Assembly (NCBI GenBank): GCA_938035945.1 | Contig: CALHOU010000093.1 | Location: forward strand, 1-57,779 | Direction of reading: 5' to 3' | Length of the DNA: 57,779 bases | Origin: an uncultured Granulosicoccaceae bacterium | GTDB lineage: Bacteria; Pseudomonadota; Gammaproteobacteria; Granulosicoccales; Granulosicoccaceae | Position numbers and translations under genes: made by a program | In this document: in pieces, positions 37,747 through 46,339 of the stretch | Numbering within the stretch: position 1 is the first letter of the stretch | Layout: each line of letters starts with the position of its first letter | The notes under the pieces: generated by a model | The model's database searches: none | Told to the model about the DNA's origin: nothing | The model's input: only the letters and a program-made list of their open reading frames with translations

Positions 37747-38832
37747 CTACACTTTTGCGGCATCGCGACTTTGTCGCCATTGATCTAACACAACCGCCCC
37801 AATAATGATCGCTCCCATCGCCATCATCTGATAGAACGCGTCCAATTTAAGGTACGTAAAGCCTGTTCGAATAACACCGATAACCATCGCACCCAGCACG
37901 GTACCAATAATGGAACCGCGACCACCTTGCAAACTCACGCCACCGATAACGGCCATTGCAATCGCATATAACTCGTAAAATTGCCCCATGCCCGACTGTG
38001 CTGTTTGCCCTTTAGCACTCAGCGTGATTGCTGCGAAGGCTGCCAACATACTGGCAATTGTGTAGACCAAAATTTTATGTCGCTTAACATTAATACCCGA
38101 TGTTCTAGCCGCCTCTTCATTCGAACCGATCGCATAGGTGTGTTTTCCATACACCGTGTAACGCATAACGAAGTGCAGAATGATGGCTAAAATCACAAAC
38201 CAGATGACCGGATTCATGCCTTTACCAATCATGGCAAAGCCGTCGGTTGGAAATGAGATTGGGTTGCCACGCGTCCACCACTGCGCAATACCACGGCAAA
38301 TTAGAAACATCCCTAAGGTTGCGATAAAGGGTGGAATTTTTGCGCGTGCTATCAGCGAGCCGTTTATAAATCCGATGAAGGCCCCAAAGGTGAGGCCTAT
38401 CAGCACCGGCAGTATCGTCGGTAAGTCCATGGCCCAGGCGCCGTACACCGCCTTAGGATTTGGATTCCCGTTAACCAATTCGGTTTGTGCAAAGGACATC
38501 GCCACCATCGCGGTTGCGGCGACCAATGGCCCCGACGATAAGTCGATGCCACCAAGAATAATGACCTGAGTGACTCCCAAGGCAATGATGCCAATAATCG
38601 CCACTTGCAGAATAATGATTTTAATCCGCGCTATATTGAGAATGGTGCCGTCGCGCTTTAAATTAAAATCAAATAGCATGCTCTGCCCTTTCATATAGGG
38701 GAGCAGCTGACCAAGCCCTTCAAACAATAGAATGATTAGAACAAGGGCGATAAAAATATTGAGCTCTGTCGGCCAAGCTCTTCTATGCTTGCCATGCTCT
38801 AGTCCACCGGTACCGTAAGGATTTTTGGCCAT
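37747..38832 (-). CDS. sugar ABC transporter permease (CUT2)
   Basis: A 361-residue membrane protein with about ten helices and the CUT2/RbsC fingerprint: GGIDLSSGPLVAATAM near the N-terminal third and VIGGVSLQGGRGSIIGTVLGA with the EAA-like coupling region near the C-terminus. I use the ATG at 38832, not the TTG one codon earlier. It is the membrane partner of the ATPase downstream; the binding-protein gene is 159 bases upstream, with a hairpin between. Confidence 0.92.
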   Translation of the reverse strand: MAKNPYGTGGLEHGKHRRAWPTELNIFIALVLIILLFEGLGQLLPYMKGQSMLFDFNLKRDGTILNIARIKIIILQVAIIGIIALGVTQVIILGGIDLSSGPLVAATAMVAMSFAQTELVNGNPNPKAVYGAWAMDLPTILPVLIGLTFGAFIGFINGSLIARAKIPPFIATLGMFLICRGIAQWWTRGNPISFPTDGFAMIGKGMNPVIWFVILAIILHFVMRYTVYGKHTYAIGSNEEAARTSGINVKRHKILVYTIASMLAAFAAITLSAKGQTAQSGMGQFYELYAIAMAVIGGVSLQGGRGSIIGTVLGAMVIGVIRTGFTYLKLDAFYQMMAMGAIIIGAVVLDQWRQSRDAAKV

Positions 38833-38938
38833 CAAACACCTATCACCAAAACAAACGCCTTGGCTGCCTCATGTTAGTTAGGAAGAGAATTTAGATGGAC
38901 CCATGCTTTGCACAGACCCATGCAACTTAGCTTCACCA

Positions 38939-38964
38939 AGGCTCTGCCCGTTTGAGCAGAGCCT
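38939..38964 (-). terminator. hairpin between binding-protein and permease genes
   Basis: AGGCTCTGC (38939-38947) and GCAGAGCCT (38956-38964) form a 9-bp stem with an 8-base loop, 27 bases after the binding-protein stop. No U-run follows on the minus strand, so it is probably a processing or partial-terminator hairpin that keeps binding-protein mRNA in excess. Confidence 0.6.
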
Positions 38965-38991
38965 CGATAATTTAACGTACTTAGGTCGAAC

Positions 38992-39939
38992 TTAGTTCTT
39001 GTCTAAGTATTCTTCCATGTTGGCAGGAGTCACCAACTTGAAAGGAATGAACACAGCATTATCAACATCTTCGCCACGAGCCAGACGCAATGCAGTATCT
39101 AGTGAACCAGCGCCTTGGCCAGCCGCATCCTGGAATACTGTCGCATCCAAATCTCCCGCCTGCATGGATACTAGTGCGTCTTGTGTAGCATCAACACCTA
39201 CAACAACGACATCGTCCATGCTGATATCTGCAGCTTTCATGGCTTGAATTGCACCGATAGCGCTTTCGTCGTTGTTAGCAAATACAACGTCGAAGTCTTC
39301 GCCAGAAGAAATCCAGTTAGTCATCAAATCTTGTGCTTGATCACGCTGCCAGTTAGACGTTTGCTTATCAACGATTTCGATAAAGTTACACATATCCATA
39401 CCAACTACATCTTCAACGTCTTTTGTACGTTGTACCGCAGCTTGGTTAGATAGTTGCCCCATGATGATGTAGCCTTTAGCACCGCCACCTTTACCGGCTG
39501 CGCGCAAAAGTTTGCAGGCTTCAAAAGCCGACAAAGTGCCACTTTCGATTTCATTAGACGCTACGAAAGCTTGGTTATCAGGCAGCGTGTCCAGGTTAAT
39601 TGGCTGACGGTTAACGTAGACCAATGGTATGCCCGCTTCTTCAGCAGCATCACTCATGGCTTGAGTGGCTGATGTATCAACTGGCTGAACAACAATAGCG
39701 TCAACGCCAGAGGCGATGAAGTTATTGATTTGGTCAAGCTGACGCGCAACATCATCAAGTGCATCTTCCACTTGTACATCAACACCATCGAGTGTATCTG
39801 CGTGGTCGGTTAGACCCGTACGCATCACTGTGGTCCAAACATCATCGAACAGGTAAATCGAAACACCAACTGTTTCAGCAGCTGCTGTTGTGGTCAGCAT
39901 GGCTGAGAAGCCAGCGGCCAATAAGGTTTTTTTCAACAT
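38992..39939 (-). CDS. sugar ABC transporter substrate-binding protein
   Basis: A 315-residue periplasmic binding protein, signal MLKKTLLAAGFSAMLTTTAAAE. The family-1 layout is clear: VGVSIYLFDDVWTTVMR, an NNFIASGVDAIVVQPVD segment, FANNDESAIGAIQAMKA and GVDATQDALVSM. It delivers the sugar, presumably an inositol, to the CUT2 permease. GGAGAAATC gives a good ribosome site. It is first in the importer-to-LacI operon, behind promoter and operator elements upstream. Confidence 0.93.
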   Translation of the reverse strand: MLKKTLLAAGFSAMLTTTAAAETVGVSIYLFDDVWTTVMRTGLTDHADTLDGVDVQVEDALDDVARQLDQINNFIASGVDAIVVQPVDTSATQAMSDAAEEAGIPLVYVNRQPINLDTLPDNQAFVASNEIESGTLSAFEACKLLRAAGKGGGAKGYIIMGQLSNQAAVQRTKDVEDVVGMDMCNFIEIVDKQTSNWQRDQAQDLMTNWISSGEDFDVVFANNDESAIGAIQAMKAADISMDDVVVVGVDATQDALVSMQAGDLDATVFQDAAGQGAGSLDTALRLARGEDVDNAVFIPFKLVTPANMEEYLDKN

Positions 39940-40089
39940 AGATTTCTCCAGAAATATAATGCCCGGCGTTTTATCACGCTCGAACTTCCTCCAACGGACT
40001 AGAATTCGTACTGCTCAGTCAGCCATAGGCGCTGACCAGATCGAAAACTGCAGCGAATTTTCATCGCTTCCGGCAAAACACGCATTTTT

Positions 40090-40103
40090 TGCAACCGGTT
40101 GCA
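40090..40103. promoter_or_regulatory. LacI-type operator upstream of the importer operon
   Basis: The identical palindrome TGCAACCGGTTGCA found before iolE recurs here, 6 bases downstream of the importer -10 box. The equal spacing to the promoter at both sites supports a shared repressor. Confidence 0.85.
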
Positions 40104-40109
40104 TTACTG

Positions 40110-40138
40110 AGTGTACTGCATCCGATTCACGACTGCAA
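40110..40138 (-). promoter_or_regulatory. promoter of the importer operon
   Basis: On the minus strand TTGCAG (40133-40138) precedes TACACT (40110-40115) by 17 bases. The hexamers are weak individually, but the distance to the palindrome matches the iolE promoter. Confidence 0.5.
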
Positions 40139-40342
40139 ACAGTTGGCAAGAATGGCTAAAACTGGGCGTTGGGGCGCTGGACAGGCTAATCTGTGTGTTC
40201 GAAAACAACTGTAATGAACCCCAAAACGCTCTACTTTGTACAGTCAGTTACGAATCCTGTCATGACCCCACAATAATATTACTCCCACAATAACTTTCGG
40301 CAGCCCTCAGCGGGAATCTACAAACTACCAGGAATAGCCCAC

Positions 40343-40861
40343 ATGATTTTAGGTAAATTTGGAAAACTCAGCGCGGCGATTGCGCTTTTCACATTGTTAG
40401 GTGGTTGCGCAGGCACAGTTGTCTCGCCGGTTAAAGAGCAAGACAAATCAACTTCGGGTGAATTCGATGGCGTTTGGAAAGTTGAAGTCGCCAAAGGCGC
40501 GGGTACGCAATATGTCGACAAATGGACCTTAACTTGCGGCGACATGAGTCGGGTATTTGAATTGGTTGTTCGCGATGGTGTGATAAATATTGCCAGCGGT
40601 CAAAACAAGCAAACTGCTTATGTATCCAAAACCGGGAAGTTCAAAGTTATTTTACCCATTGCTGGTGAAACAAAAGAATCTGTATCATCGAGTACATCTG
40701 TGGCAAACGGAAGAATGCAACTTATTCTGCGCGGTCAATTGGCAGAACAAAATGCTGTGGGGTTTTTCACTGTAGGCGTAGCTGAGTTCGGCTATGGCGG
40801 TTGCACAGCCAAGACTCGATTTCTATTGCTTGGCGAACCTGATGTGAGTCAAGAAACTTAA
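40343..40861 (+). CDS. hypothetical lipoprotein
   Basis: A 172-residue protein with a lipoprotein signal (MILGKFGKLSAAIALFTLLGGCAG; lipobox LLGGC) and AGGA in the ribosome-site position. The mature part is beta-rich by appearance, with two further cysteines (LTCGDM and GGCTAK) that could form a disulfide. I do not recognise a family. It stands alone between the inositol cluster and a convergent hydrolase gene. Confidence 0.7.
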   Translation: MILGKFGKLSAAIALFTLLGGCAGTVVSPVKEQDKSTSGEFDGVWKVEVAKGAGTQYVDKWTLTCGDMSRVFELVVRDGVINIASGQNKQTAYVSKTGKFKVILPIAGETKESVSSSTSVANGRMQLILRGQLAEQNAVGFFTVGVAEFGYGGCTAKTRFLLLGEPDVSQET

Positions 40862-40889
40862 CTATTGCTTTACTCTTAGAGTTTGCACG

Positions 40890-40916
40890 AGCAGTAACCG
40901 CCTGTTGGTTACTGCT
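40890..40916 (+). terminator. terminator between convergent genes
   Basis: AGCAGTAACC (40890-40899) pairs with GGTTACTGCT (40907-40916) across a 7-base loop, followed by TGTTATTGG. It lies between the lipoprotein gene (plus) and the MBL-fold gene (minus), only 2 bases from the latter's stop, and could serve both. Confidence 0.65.
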
Positions 40917-40918
40917 TG

Positions 40919-41770
40919 TTATTGGTTTTCATCCCAACGAAACGCACTACCCTCAACACTGATTCGCCCTATGGACGGTAGTGAGAAATGATTGCCCAAT
41001 ACGACACAGTCGGCTTCAGACACAGTTTCCAATAAATGCTTTCTGGATTTGATTGCCATGATTGCATCAGCATCATAGGCAAAATGCCAATCTGGATACC
41101 AGCACTGTGCCGTTGAATGTATGGCGTCTCCGGTTATCACAGCTTGCTTACCCGCACTGTCAATCTTGATGGAAACATGCCCTGGCGTGTGACCCGGTGT
41201 GGGGATAAGCGATACATGATCGCCCAACTTGTGGCCTGCTTGCACCAATTCGGCCTGTCCAGCTTCAATGACGGGTGAAACACTTTCCTTGTAAAGATCG
41301 GTATTCTGCTGACTGTGATACTGCTCATCGGCGCTTGGCATAAGGTATCGCGCTTTAGGGAAAGTCGGCACCCAGCGTCCGTCAATCAATTGCGTATTCC
41401 AACCGACATGATCAGTGTGCAAGTGTGTACACAACACATAATCGATATCATCAAAGCCAACACCTGCAGCACGCAGAGCGGCCTCAAATCGATTGTCACT
41501 TCTTTGATGCCAATTGGGTGTGTTCGGCACTGTCTTGTTATTTCCAACACAACTATCTACAAGAATATTGTGGGATGACGTTTTTAATAAAAAACCTTGC
41601 ACTGGCAGAATCAAATTACCAGAATGCGGACAAATGCTACCGGGGGCCTTGGCTTCAATCAATTCACTAACATCGGGACCCGCAGTGGGATAGAGATCAT
41701 TTGGGTGCTTAAATGGTGCATGTATTTCAAGAATTCGCCACACCTCCACAGAACCAATTTTGTATAGCAT
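40919..41770 (-). CDS. MBL-fold metallo-hydrolase
   Basis: A 283-residue metallo-beta-lactamase-fold protein starting MLYKIGSVEVWRILE; GGGAG precedes the ATG at 41770, so I reject a TTG five codons earlier. The metal site motif is THLHTDHVGWN, followed by TPGHTPGH, TGDAIHS and a terminal GNHFSLP. The layout resembles the lactonase/hydrolase branch (AHL lactonase-like), but substrate cannot be fixed. It follows the GNAT gene by 15 bases. Confidence 0.88.
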   Translation of the reverse strand: MLYKIGSVEVWRILEIHAPFKHPNDLYPTAGPDVSELIEAKAPGSICPHSGNLILPVQGFLLKTSSHNILVDSCVGNNKTVPNTPNWHQRSDNRFEAALRAAGVGFDDIDYVLCTHLHTDHVGWNTQLIDGRWVPTFPKARYLMPSADEQYHSQQNTDLYKESVSPVIEAGQAELVQAGHKLGDHVSLIPTPGHTPGHVSIKIDSAGKQAVITGDAIHSTAQCWYPDWHFAYDADAIMAIKSRKHLLETVSEADCVVLGNHFSLPSIGRISVEGSAFRWDENQ

Positions 41771-41785
41771 TTGTGTCTCTCCCAA

Positions 41786-42229
41786 TTAAATTCTTTTTAT
41801 AAATGCCGTTTTGGAATCTTTTTCGAATCCGCAGCGCTGGTAAAATTCGTGCACACTATCATCACGGCCAGTCATTAACATAACTTTATAACAACCCGAC
41901 TCGATCGCATTGGCAATCACTTGCTTTAACAAAGCTTCGCCGTATCCCTTTCGCCGGTGCGCCTCATCGGTCACGACATTTTCAATTAATGCATAGCTTC
42001 GACCGGAGCGGGTTAAGTTGGGAATAGTGTTTAAGTAGCATGTCGCCACAGCTTGCCTATCGTATTCGGCTAAGTAAATGGCTAAGTGGTCGTTCGAAAT
42101 TATCGATTGGAATAGGTTTTGGCCGAATGGTTTTTCAATTGTTGGGTCATCGGTGTTTAGCTGCTGCATAAGCAACATGATGGTGTGGTAGTCCTGTTCT
42201 AGGGCTTCTCGGATTATCAAGTTTTCCAT
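41786..42229 (-). CDS. GNAT family N-acetyltransferase
   Basis: A 147-residue acetyltransferase. The acetyl-CoA pyrophosphate loop is in EAHRRKGYGEALLKQV (motif A), preceded by IENVVTDE and followed by the YQRCGFEK motif B. The start is at the ATG at 42229 or the adjacent GTG one codon earlier. It is paired with the MBL-fold gene (15 bases downstream) on the minus strand. Substrate unknown. Confidence 0.88.
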   Translation of the reverse strand: MENLIIREALEQDYHTIMLLMQQLNTDDPTIEKPFGQNLFQSIISNDHLAIYLAEYDRQAVATCYLNTIPNLTRSGRSYALIENVVTDEAHRRKGYGEALLKQVIANAIESGCYKVMLMTGRDDSVHEFYQRCGFEKDSKTAFIKRI

Positions 42230-42256
42230 CACTTCATTCCAAGTTTGAGCATCGAT

Positions 42257-44068
42257 TTATTTTCGTCGCTGTTTGAGCCATTCAATAGGACGATCAATAA
42301 TTCTTCGAGCCGTTTTACGCATCGAAACCCAGATTCGATAAAAACGACCTTGGGTTTGTGAGCGCACTGTTTTTGGTACGCCGCCAAACTCTGCTGTTAG
42401 TGTGTCATCCAAATCGACATCTGGTGAACCAAACGCTTCTGCTAAGTCAAATACCTCATCTGATTCAGACGAGGCTACTAACCGTGTACTGGATTCTGTT
42501 TTAGCCTCGTGGTTTGCGCGCACTACAGAATGTGATGAGTCTGAATGACCGTCGCCTGCTTCTCGATACTCAGTTCGTAAAATGCTCGCTATGGATGTAT
42601 TGCCTGCCGTAGAATCGCTGGCATACACTTCGTCTTCGGTGAGGGTCAATGAAGCGTCATGCTGCTGCTCTTCGTCAATATTGACTGTCGCATCATCAAT
42701 CAACAATTCTTCTGCGGCGAATGAGTCATCCAAGGATTCTATATCGAGCGTTGGGCCTAAATTTGCGAACGCTTCAACGAGTTCATTTTCTATTTGCGCT
42801 GAGTGCGAGAGAACATCGAATGCTTCTTCTGCCTCTTGCGCTTTAGCATCTTCAGCCAATAGGTCAGCTTTGCTTTGAACACTATCTAGTGCAGTGTTAT
42901 CAATAGGCAATCCCGCTTTTGCCGCTTCCTCAGCTTTTATTTGATCTTCTGCTTGTAAGCCTGCTTCGACGGCGGCGGCGACTTGTGCTAATGCATCTGC
43001 TTTTGCTTTTTCCTCGGCTTGCCGAGCTTCCTCGGCCTGGCGCGCTTCCTCGGCCTGGCGCGCTTCTTCGGCTTGGCGCGCTTCTTCGGCTTGGCGCGCT
43101 TCCTCGGCTTGGCGCGCTTCCTCGGCTTGGCGAGCTTCTTCGGCTTGGCGCGCTTCCTCGGCTTGGCGAGCTTCTTCGGCTTGGCGAGCTTCTTCGGCCT
43201 GGCGCGCTTCTTCGGCTTGGCGCGCTTCTTCGGCTTGGCGCGCTGCTTCGGCTTGGCGAGCTGCTTCGGCCTGGCGAGCTTCTTCGGCCTGGCGAGCTTC
43301 TTCGGCTCTAGCCGCTTTTTTAATGGCAGATTGCGTTGCTTTTTCAGCCGCTTCGGCTTGAGCTTGTTCGGTTATCTCTTCGAGCTCTGGTGCAACAATA
43401 ACAACCGGCGCTGCATCTTCCGCATTCAGATTTTCATTCGCATTTTCGCTAGCATCAGACGAATTCGCGTTGTTATTGTTGGTCTGCTTTTTTGCTTCTT
43501 TGATGACAAGCTTGCGAGTCATATCTTGTGGAGTAAAGTTCTCTACAAAACGCGGCTTGGCTTTAGATTTATTCGGAGTCTTGGCGATGAGAATTTGTTT
43601 AAACGCGTGATCGTTTGCGGCGCGATTTCCCATGCCAGTAGGTTTCGTTGTCTCGCGCTCTGTACTGGAGAAATCACTGCGCGAGCTATTGCTCTGCTGG
43701 TCCACAGTTATTGTACTTTCAGTCTCCGTTGTCACCACGTGTTCACTTTCTAGAGCGCCAGTCTCCACGTGTTCACTTTCAGCACCAGAATCGCCCACAT
43801 CGACCAGATGAATATCAACCAAACTTGCTTGAGACACTGCGGCATCTTCGGCTTTTACAGCTGGATCTTGTTCATCTACTTGCTCTTCAGACCCCATACT
43901 GGAGCCAAGATCAAAATCCACCGAATCAGGAGCTACCGTTTTTTGATCCAAATTCTGCTCGTCACCGCCTAAGTCATGCGTCAACTCGATACCTTCAGTA
44001 CCAAAATTTATTTGAATTTCGCCCGCCAACTCGGCCGATTCGGATTCGGCCGTTTCACTTTCCAGCAA
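42257..44068 (-). CDS. acidic repeat protein in frame behind scpB
   Basis: A 603-residue frame from a TTG at 44068. Its N-terminal region is acidic and Ser/Glu-rich. Residues 255-350 are exactly sixteen AEEARQ-type hexapeptides, followed by AEEKAKADALAQVAAAVEAG. A second acidic region and a basic tail (RIIDRPIEWLKQRRK) close the protein. The repeat should form one long charged helix, as in TolA-like or IgA-protease-linker helices. The frame is open without a start codon for 57 codons upstream of the TTG, back to the scpB TGA, and that stretch has the same Ala/Ser/Thr-rich composition. It therefore looks like either a reinitiating gene or the C-terminal extension of ScpB read through a stop. 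In other gammaproteobacteria this place is held by rluB. Confidence 0.65.
   Translation of the reverse strand: MLESETAESESAELAGEIQINFGTEGIELTHDLGGDEQNLDQKTVAPDSVDFDLGSSMGSEEQVDEQDPAVKAEDAAVSQASLVDIHLVDVGDSGAESEHVETGALESEHVVTTETESTITVDQQSNSSRSDFSSTERETTKPTGMGNRAANDHAFKQILIAKTPNKSKAKPRFVENFTPQDMTRKLVIKEAKKQTNNNNANSSDASENANENLNAEDAAPVVIVAPELEEITEQAQAEAAEKATQSAIKKAARAEEARQAEEARQAEAARQAEAARQAEEARQAEEARQAEEARQAEEARQAEEARQAEEARQAEEARQAEEARQAEEARQAEEARQAEEARQAEEARQAEEKAKADALAQVAAAVEAGLQAEDQIKAEEAAKAGLPIDNTALDSVQSKADLLAEDAKAQEAEEAFDVLSHSAQIENELVEAFANLGPTLDIESLDDSFAAEELLIDDATVNIDEEQQHDASLTLTEDEVYASDSTAGNTSIASILRTEYREAGDGHSDSSHSVVRANHEAKTESSTRLVASSESDEVFDLAEAFGSPDVDLDDTLTAEFGGVPKTVRSQTQGRFYRIWVSMRKTARRIIDRPIEWLKQRRK
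43019..43306 (-). repeat. sixteen tandem 18-bp repeats encoding AEEARQ
   Basis: Exactly 288 bases, 16 units of 18 bp, each encoding AEEARQ (two units AEAARQ). Codon differences are mostly third-position changes (gcttggcg against gcctggcg, ctcggc against ttcggc), so the array expanded recently but has been selected for amino-acid sequence. Copy number is likely to vary between strains. Confidence 0.9.
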
Positions 44069-44236
44069 TGCGCTGGCAGGTTGCGCAGATGTCGCCGCAG
44101 AGGCTGGGCTTGTGAACTTAGCAACAGATGTGACGGGCGCACTCGAGTGCGTGGTTGCTGCCGGTGCTTCGGCAACAACAGTATCAACAGAGTGGTCTTC
44201 CGCGTTCCTTCGCGTTACGTCAGCCCGTCTAGCTAT

Positions 44237-45262
44237 TCAATGCAGGGTATCGCCAGGTTCCGGCAATTCACCATTGTGTGTTTCGTCAGCAACTCGTTGG
44301 GAAAGGTCCGCTAATTCAACTTCGTCGATTTCATCAACAGAATCAACTTCTTTGTTCGATAAGATGCCAGCTTCCATTTGGTCTCGTGCATCTATCTCTT
44401 GCTGATGCTCTTCAGAAAAATCGCTAATCACCTTTAGTAGATCGCGCTCCGGACCCGAGAGAGTTTCGCTGTGATCTTCGTTGTCGTCGACATCCGAGAC
44501 TTCTATTTCATCCTCTGAGGATTCGCCATCTGCCACCTGTTGATCGGAACCACTTTCGTCGGTCGCCTCTTCATCTTCTTTCGCACCTAAATCCAACATT
44601 GCCTCATCAGCATCATCGGAATCTGACTCCGCAGCATCGACTTGGCTTGTATCAACGTCACCACTATCGTTTGCCGCATCACCCTGCCCGTCAACCTCAC
44701 CCACCTCTTCAGCGAGTAACTCATCGAACTGATCAAGGTCTTTAATGTCCGCAAGATCTGGCAGATCGTCCAGTTTTTTCAAATTAAAGTAGTCGAGAAA
44801 TTCTTTTGACGTACCCAATAATGCAGGCTTACCCGGCACATCCTTATGGCCAAGCACTTTTACCCACTGACGTTCTTGCAGGGTTTTAATGATGTTGCTG
44901 CTAACAGCAACGCCACGCACGTCTTCAATTTCAGCACGCGTGATGGGTTGACGGTAGGCGATGAGCACTAATGTTTCCAACAACGCGCGCGAGTAGCGTG
45001 GTGCTTTTTCCTGAAACAAGTTTGCCACCCAATCCGCAACCGACTCGTGAGATTGCAATCGATAACCACTGGCCACTTCCACCAATTCAATGCCGCGACC
45101 TTCGTAATCTTGCTTCAGTGATTCAAGCGCTTCACGAACTTGTTTGCGCTCTGGCTTTTCTGTGTCGTGTTGAAACAAGCCCTCCAGCTGCGCAAGGCTC
45201 ATTGTTCGTCCAGCCACTAACAGGCCAGCTTCAAGAATGTTTTTTAGTTGCTTGTCATCCAT
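44237..45262 (-). CDS. scpB: segregation and condensation protein B
   Basis: A 341-residue ScpB. Residues 1 to about 175 are the two winged-helix domains (MDDKQLKNILEAGLLVAG; LLETLVLIAYRQPITRAEIEDVRGV; GKPALLGTSKEFLDYF). The rest is a very acidic tail (DESGSDQQVADGESSEDEIEVSD), longer than in most family members. With ScpA and Smc it forms the condensin that organises and segregates chromosomes. It follows scpA by 5 bases. The TGA at 44237-44239 is followed in frame by an open, similar-composition sequence. Confidence 0.94.
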   Translation of the reverse strand: MDDKQLKNILEAGLLVAGRTMSLAQLEGLFQHDTEKPERKQVREALESLKQDYEGRGIELVEVASGYRLQSHESVADWVANLFQEKAPRYSRALLETLVLIAYRQPITRAEIEDVRGVAVSSNIIKTLQERQWVKVLGHKDVPGKPALLGTSKEFLDYFNLKKLDDLPDLADIKDLDQFDELLAEEVGEVDGQGDAANDSGDVDTSQVDAAESDSDDADEAMLDLGAKEDEEATDESGSDQQVADGESSEDEIEVSDVDDNEDHSETLSGPERDLLKVISDFSEEHQQEIDARDQMEAGILSNKEVDSVDEIDEVELADLSQRVADETHNGELPEPGDTLH

Positions 45263-45267
45263 AGGTC

Positions 45268-46170
45268 TTACTCTGATACGGATTGGTCGTCAGCGATATT
45301 CACCTCATCGATTAACGGTTTAATGTCATCGATCGTAGGCTCTGTATCACCTTCACACGGTTTTAGGTAAATGGGGGCAAACGGTTCGGCTTGCACGATG
45401 CTAACTAAACGTTCTTTACAGAGTTCAAGCACAGCCAGAAAAGTCACCACCACTCCCATGCGCCCTTCTTCTGGATTGAACAAAGTGGAGAATTCGCAGA
45501 ATTCGCCAATGCGCAATGCGGACAGCACGGCTGTCATGCGCGCACGCACCGATAACAACTCTTTATCGATGTGGTGATGCTCGGACATTTTTGCACGCTC
45601 GGCAACATCACGGAACGCCAGCAACAATTCCTGCAACGTGATATCCGGCAGCGGTGTGTCTCGTTCAATGACGGGTGGAACAACGGCAAGCGGGAAATTC
45701 TCACGCAGCATGCGCGGCAGAATATCCAGACTTTCTGCGCCCTCTTTAATGCGCTCGTATTCCTGCAAACGACGAATTAATTCAGCCCGCGGGTCGTCTT
45801 CGTCGTCACCATCTTCTTCAACGCGCGGTAGCAACATGCGCGATTTGATTTCCGCCAGCATTGCAGCCATTAACAGGTATTCAGCAGCCAGTTCAAAGCG
45901 CATGGTTTCCATCAAACCGATGTACTGCATGTATTGCTCGGTGATATCGGCAATGGGGATATTGAGGATGTCGAGGTTTTGCTTTTTGATCAGATACAAC
46001 AGGAGATCGAGCGGACCCTCGAAGGTGTCTAGAAAAATTTCTAATGCATCGGGCGGAATATAAAGATCTTGCGGCAATTCCACAACGGGCTCGCCGGCGA
46101 CCATTGCGATTGGCTCAGGCGGAGGCGGAACCTGTTCAGGCTCCGTGGCTGGGGGCTGATTTGCTTGCAT
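45268..46170 (-). CDS. scpA: segregation and condensation protein A
   Basis: A 300-residue kleisin-family ScpA. The N-terminal Smc-head-binding region carries LDTFEGPLDLLLYLIKKQNLDIL and EAEYLLMAAMLAEIKSRMLLP-like segments, and the C-terminal winged helix is near residues 220-270 (RARMTAVLSALRIGEFCEFSTLF). A Pro-rich N-terminal tail of about 40 residues is extra. It precedes scpB, with which it forms the regulatory subcomplex of Smc. Confidence 0.95.
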   Translation of the reverse strand: MQANQPPATEPEQVPPPPEPIAMVAGEPVVELPQDLYIPPDALEIFLDTFEGPLDLLLYLIKKQNLDILNIPIADITEQYMQYIGLMETMRFELAAEYLLMAAMLAEIKSRMLLPRVEEDGDDEDDPRAELIRRLQEYERIKEGAESLDILPRMLRENFPLAVVPPVIERDTPLPDITLQELLLAFRDVAERAKMSEHHHIDKELLSVRARMTAVLSALRIGEFCEFSTLFNPEEGRMGVVVTFLAVLELCKERLVSIVQAEPFAPIYLKPCEGDTEPTIDDIKPLIDEVNIADDQSVSE

Positions 46171-46339
46171 CGATGGCCGCTGCGTTTGTTTGGCCTAGTA
46201 TACCGCGATGCGCCTCAAACCAAAAAGATAGACTCACTTATTAATGTTTTATCGAGAAATCTGGTCTAAAAACGAGCATATCCCCGGCGCTGTTTTGCCG
46301 TCATGTTTCAAACGTGACACATAGCCGAATGTATAAGCC

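Larger units (their letters stand above)
39940..40342. other. 403-bp gene-free region with importer promoter and operator
   Basis: No credible ORF lies here. It separates the importer operon (minus) from a lipoprotein gene (plus). It contains a palindromic operator at 40090-40103 and a promoter-like pair at 40110-40138, both reading toward the importer. The unusually long leader (about 150 bases from the operator to the ATG) could hold further control, but I see no convincing riboswitch. The plus-direction promoter for the lipoprotein gene is not obvious. Confidence 0.6.

Noticed and set aside
43019..43306. The 18-bp array as a CRISPR
   Set aside because: Units are directly adjacent with no unique spacers, keep one reading frame and encode a regular peptide.
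43019..43753. A 244-residue plus-strand frame opposite the AEEARQ array
   Set aside because: It is a low-complexity shadow (LARFFG-like repeats) of the 18-bp array, with no independent support.
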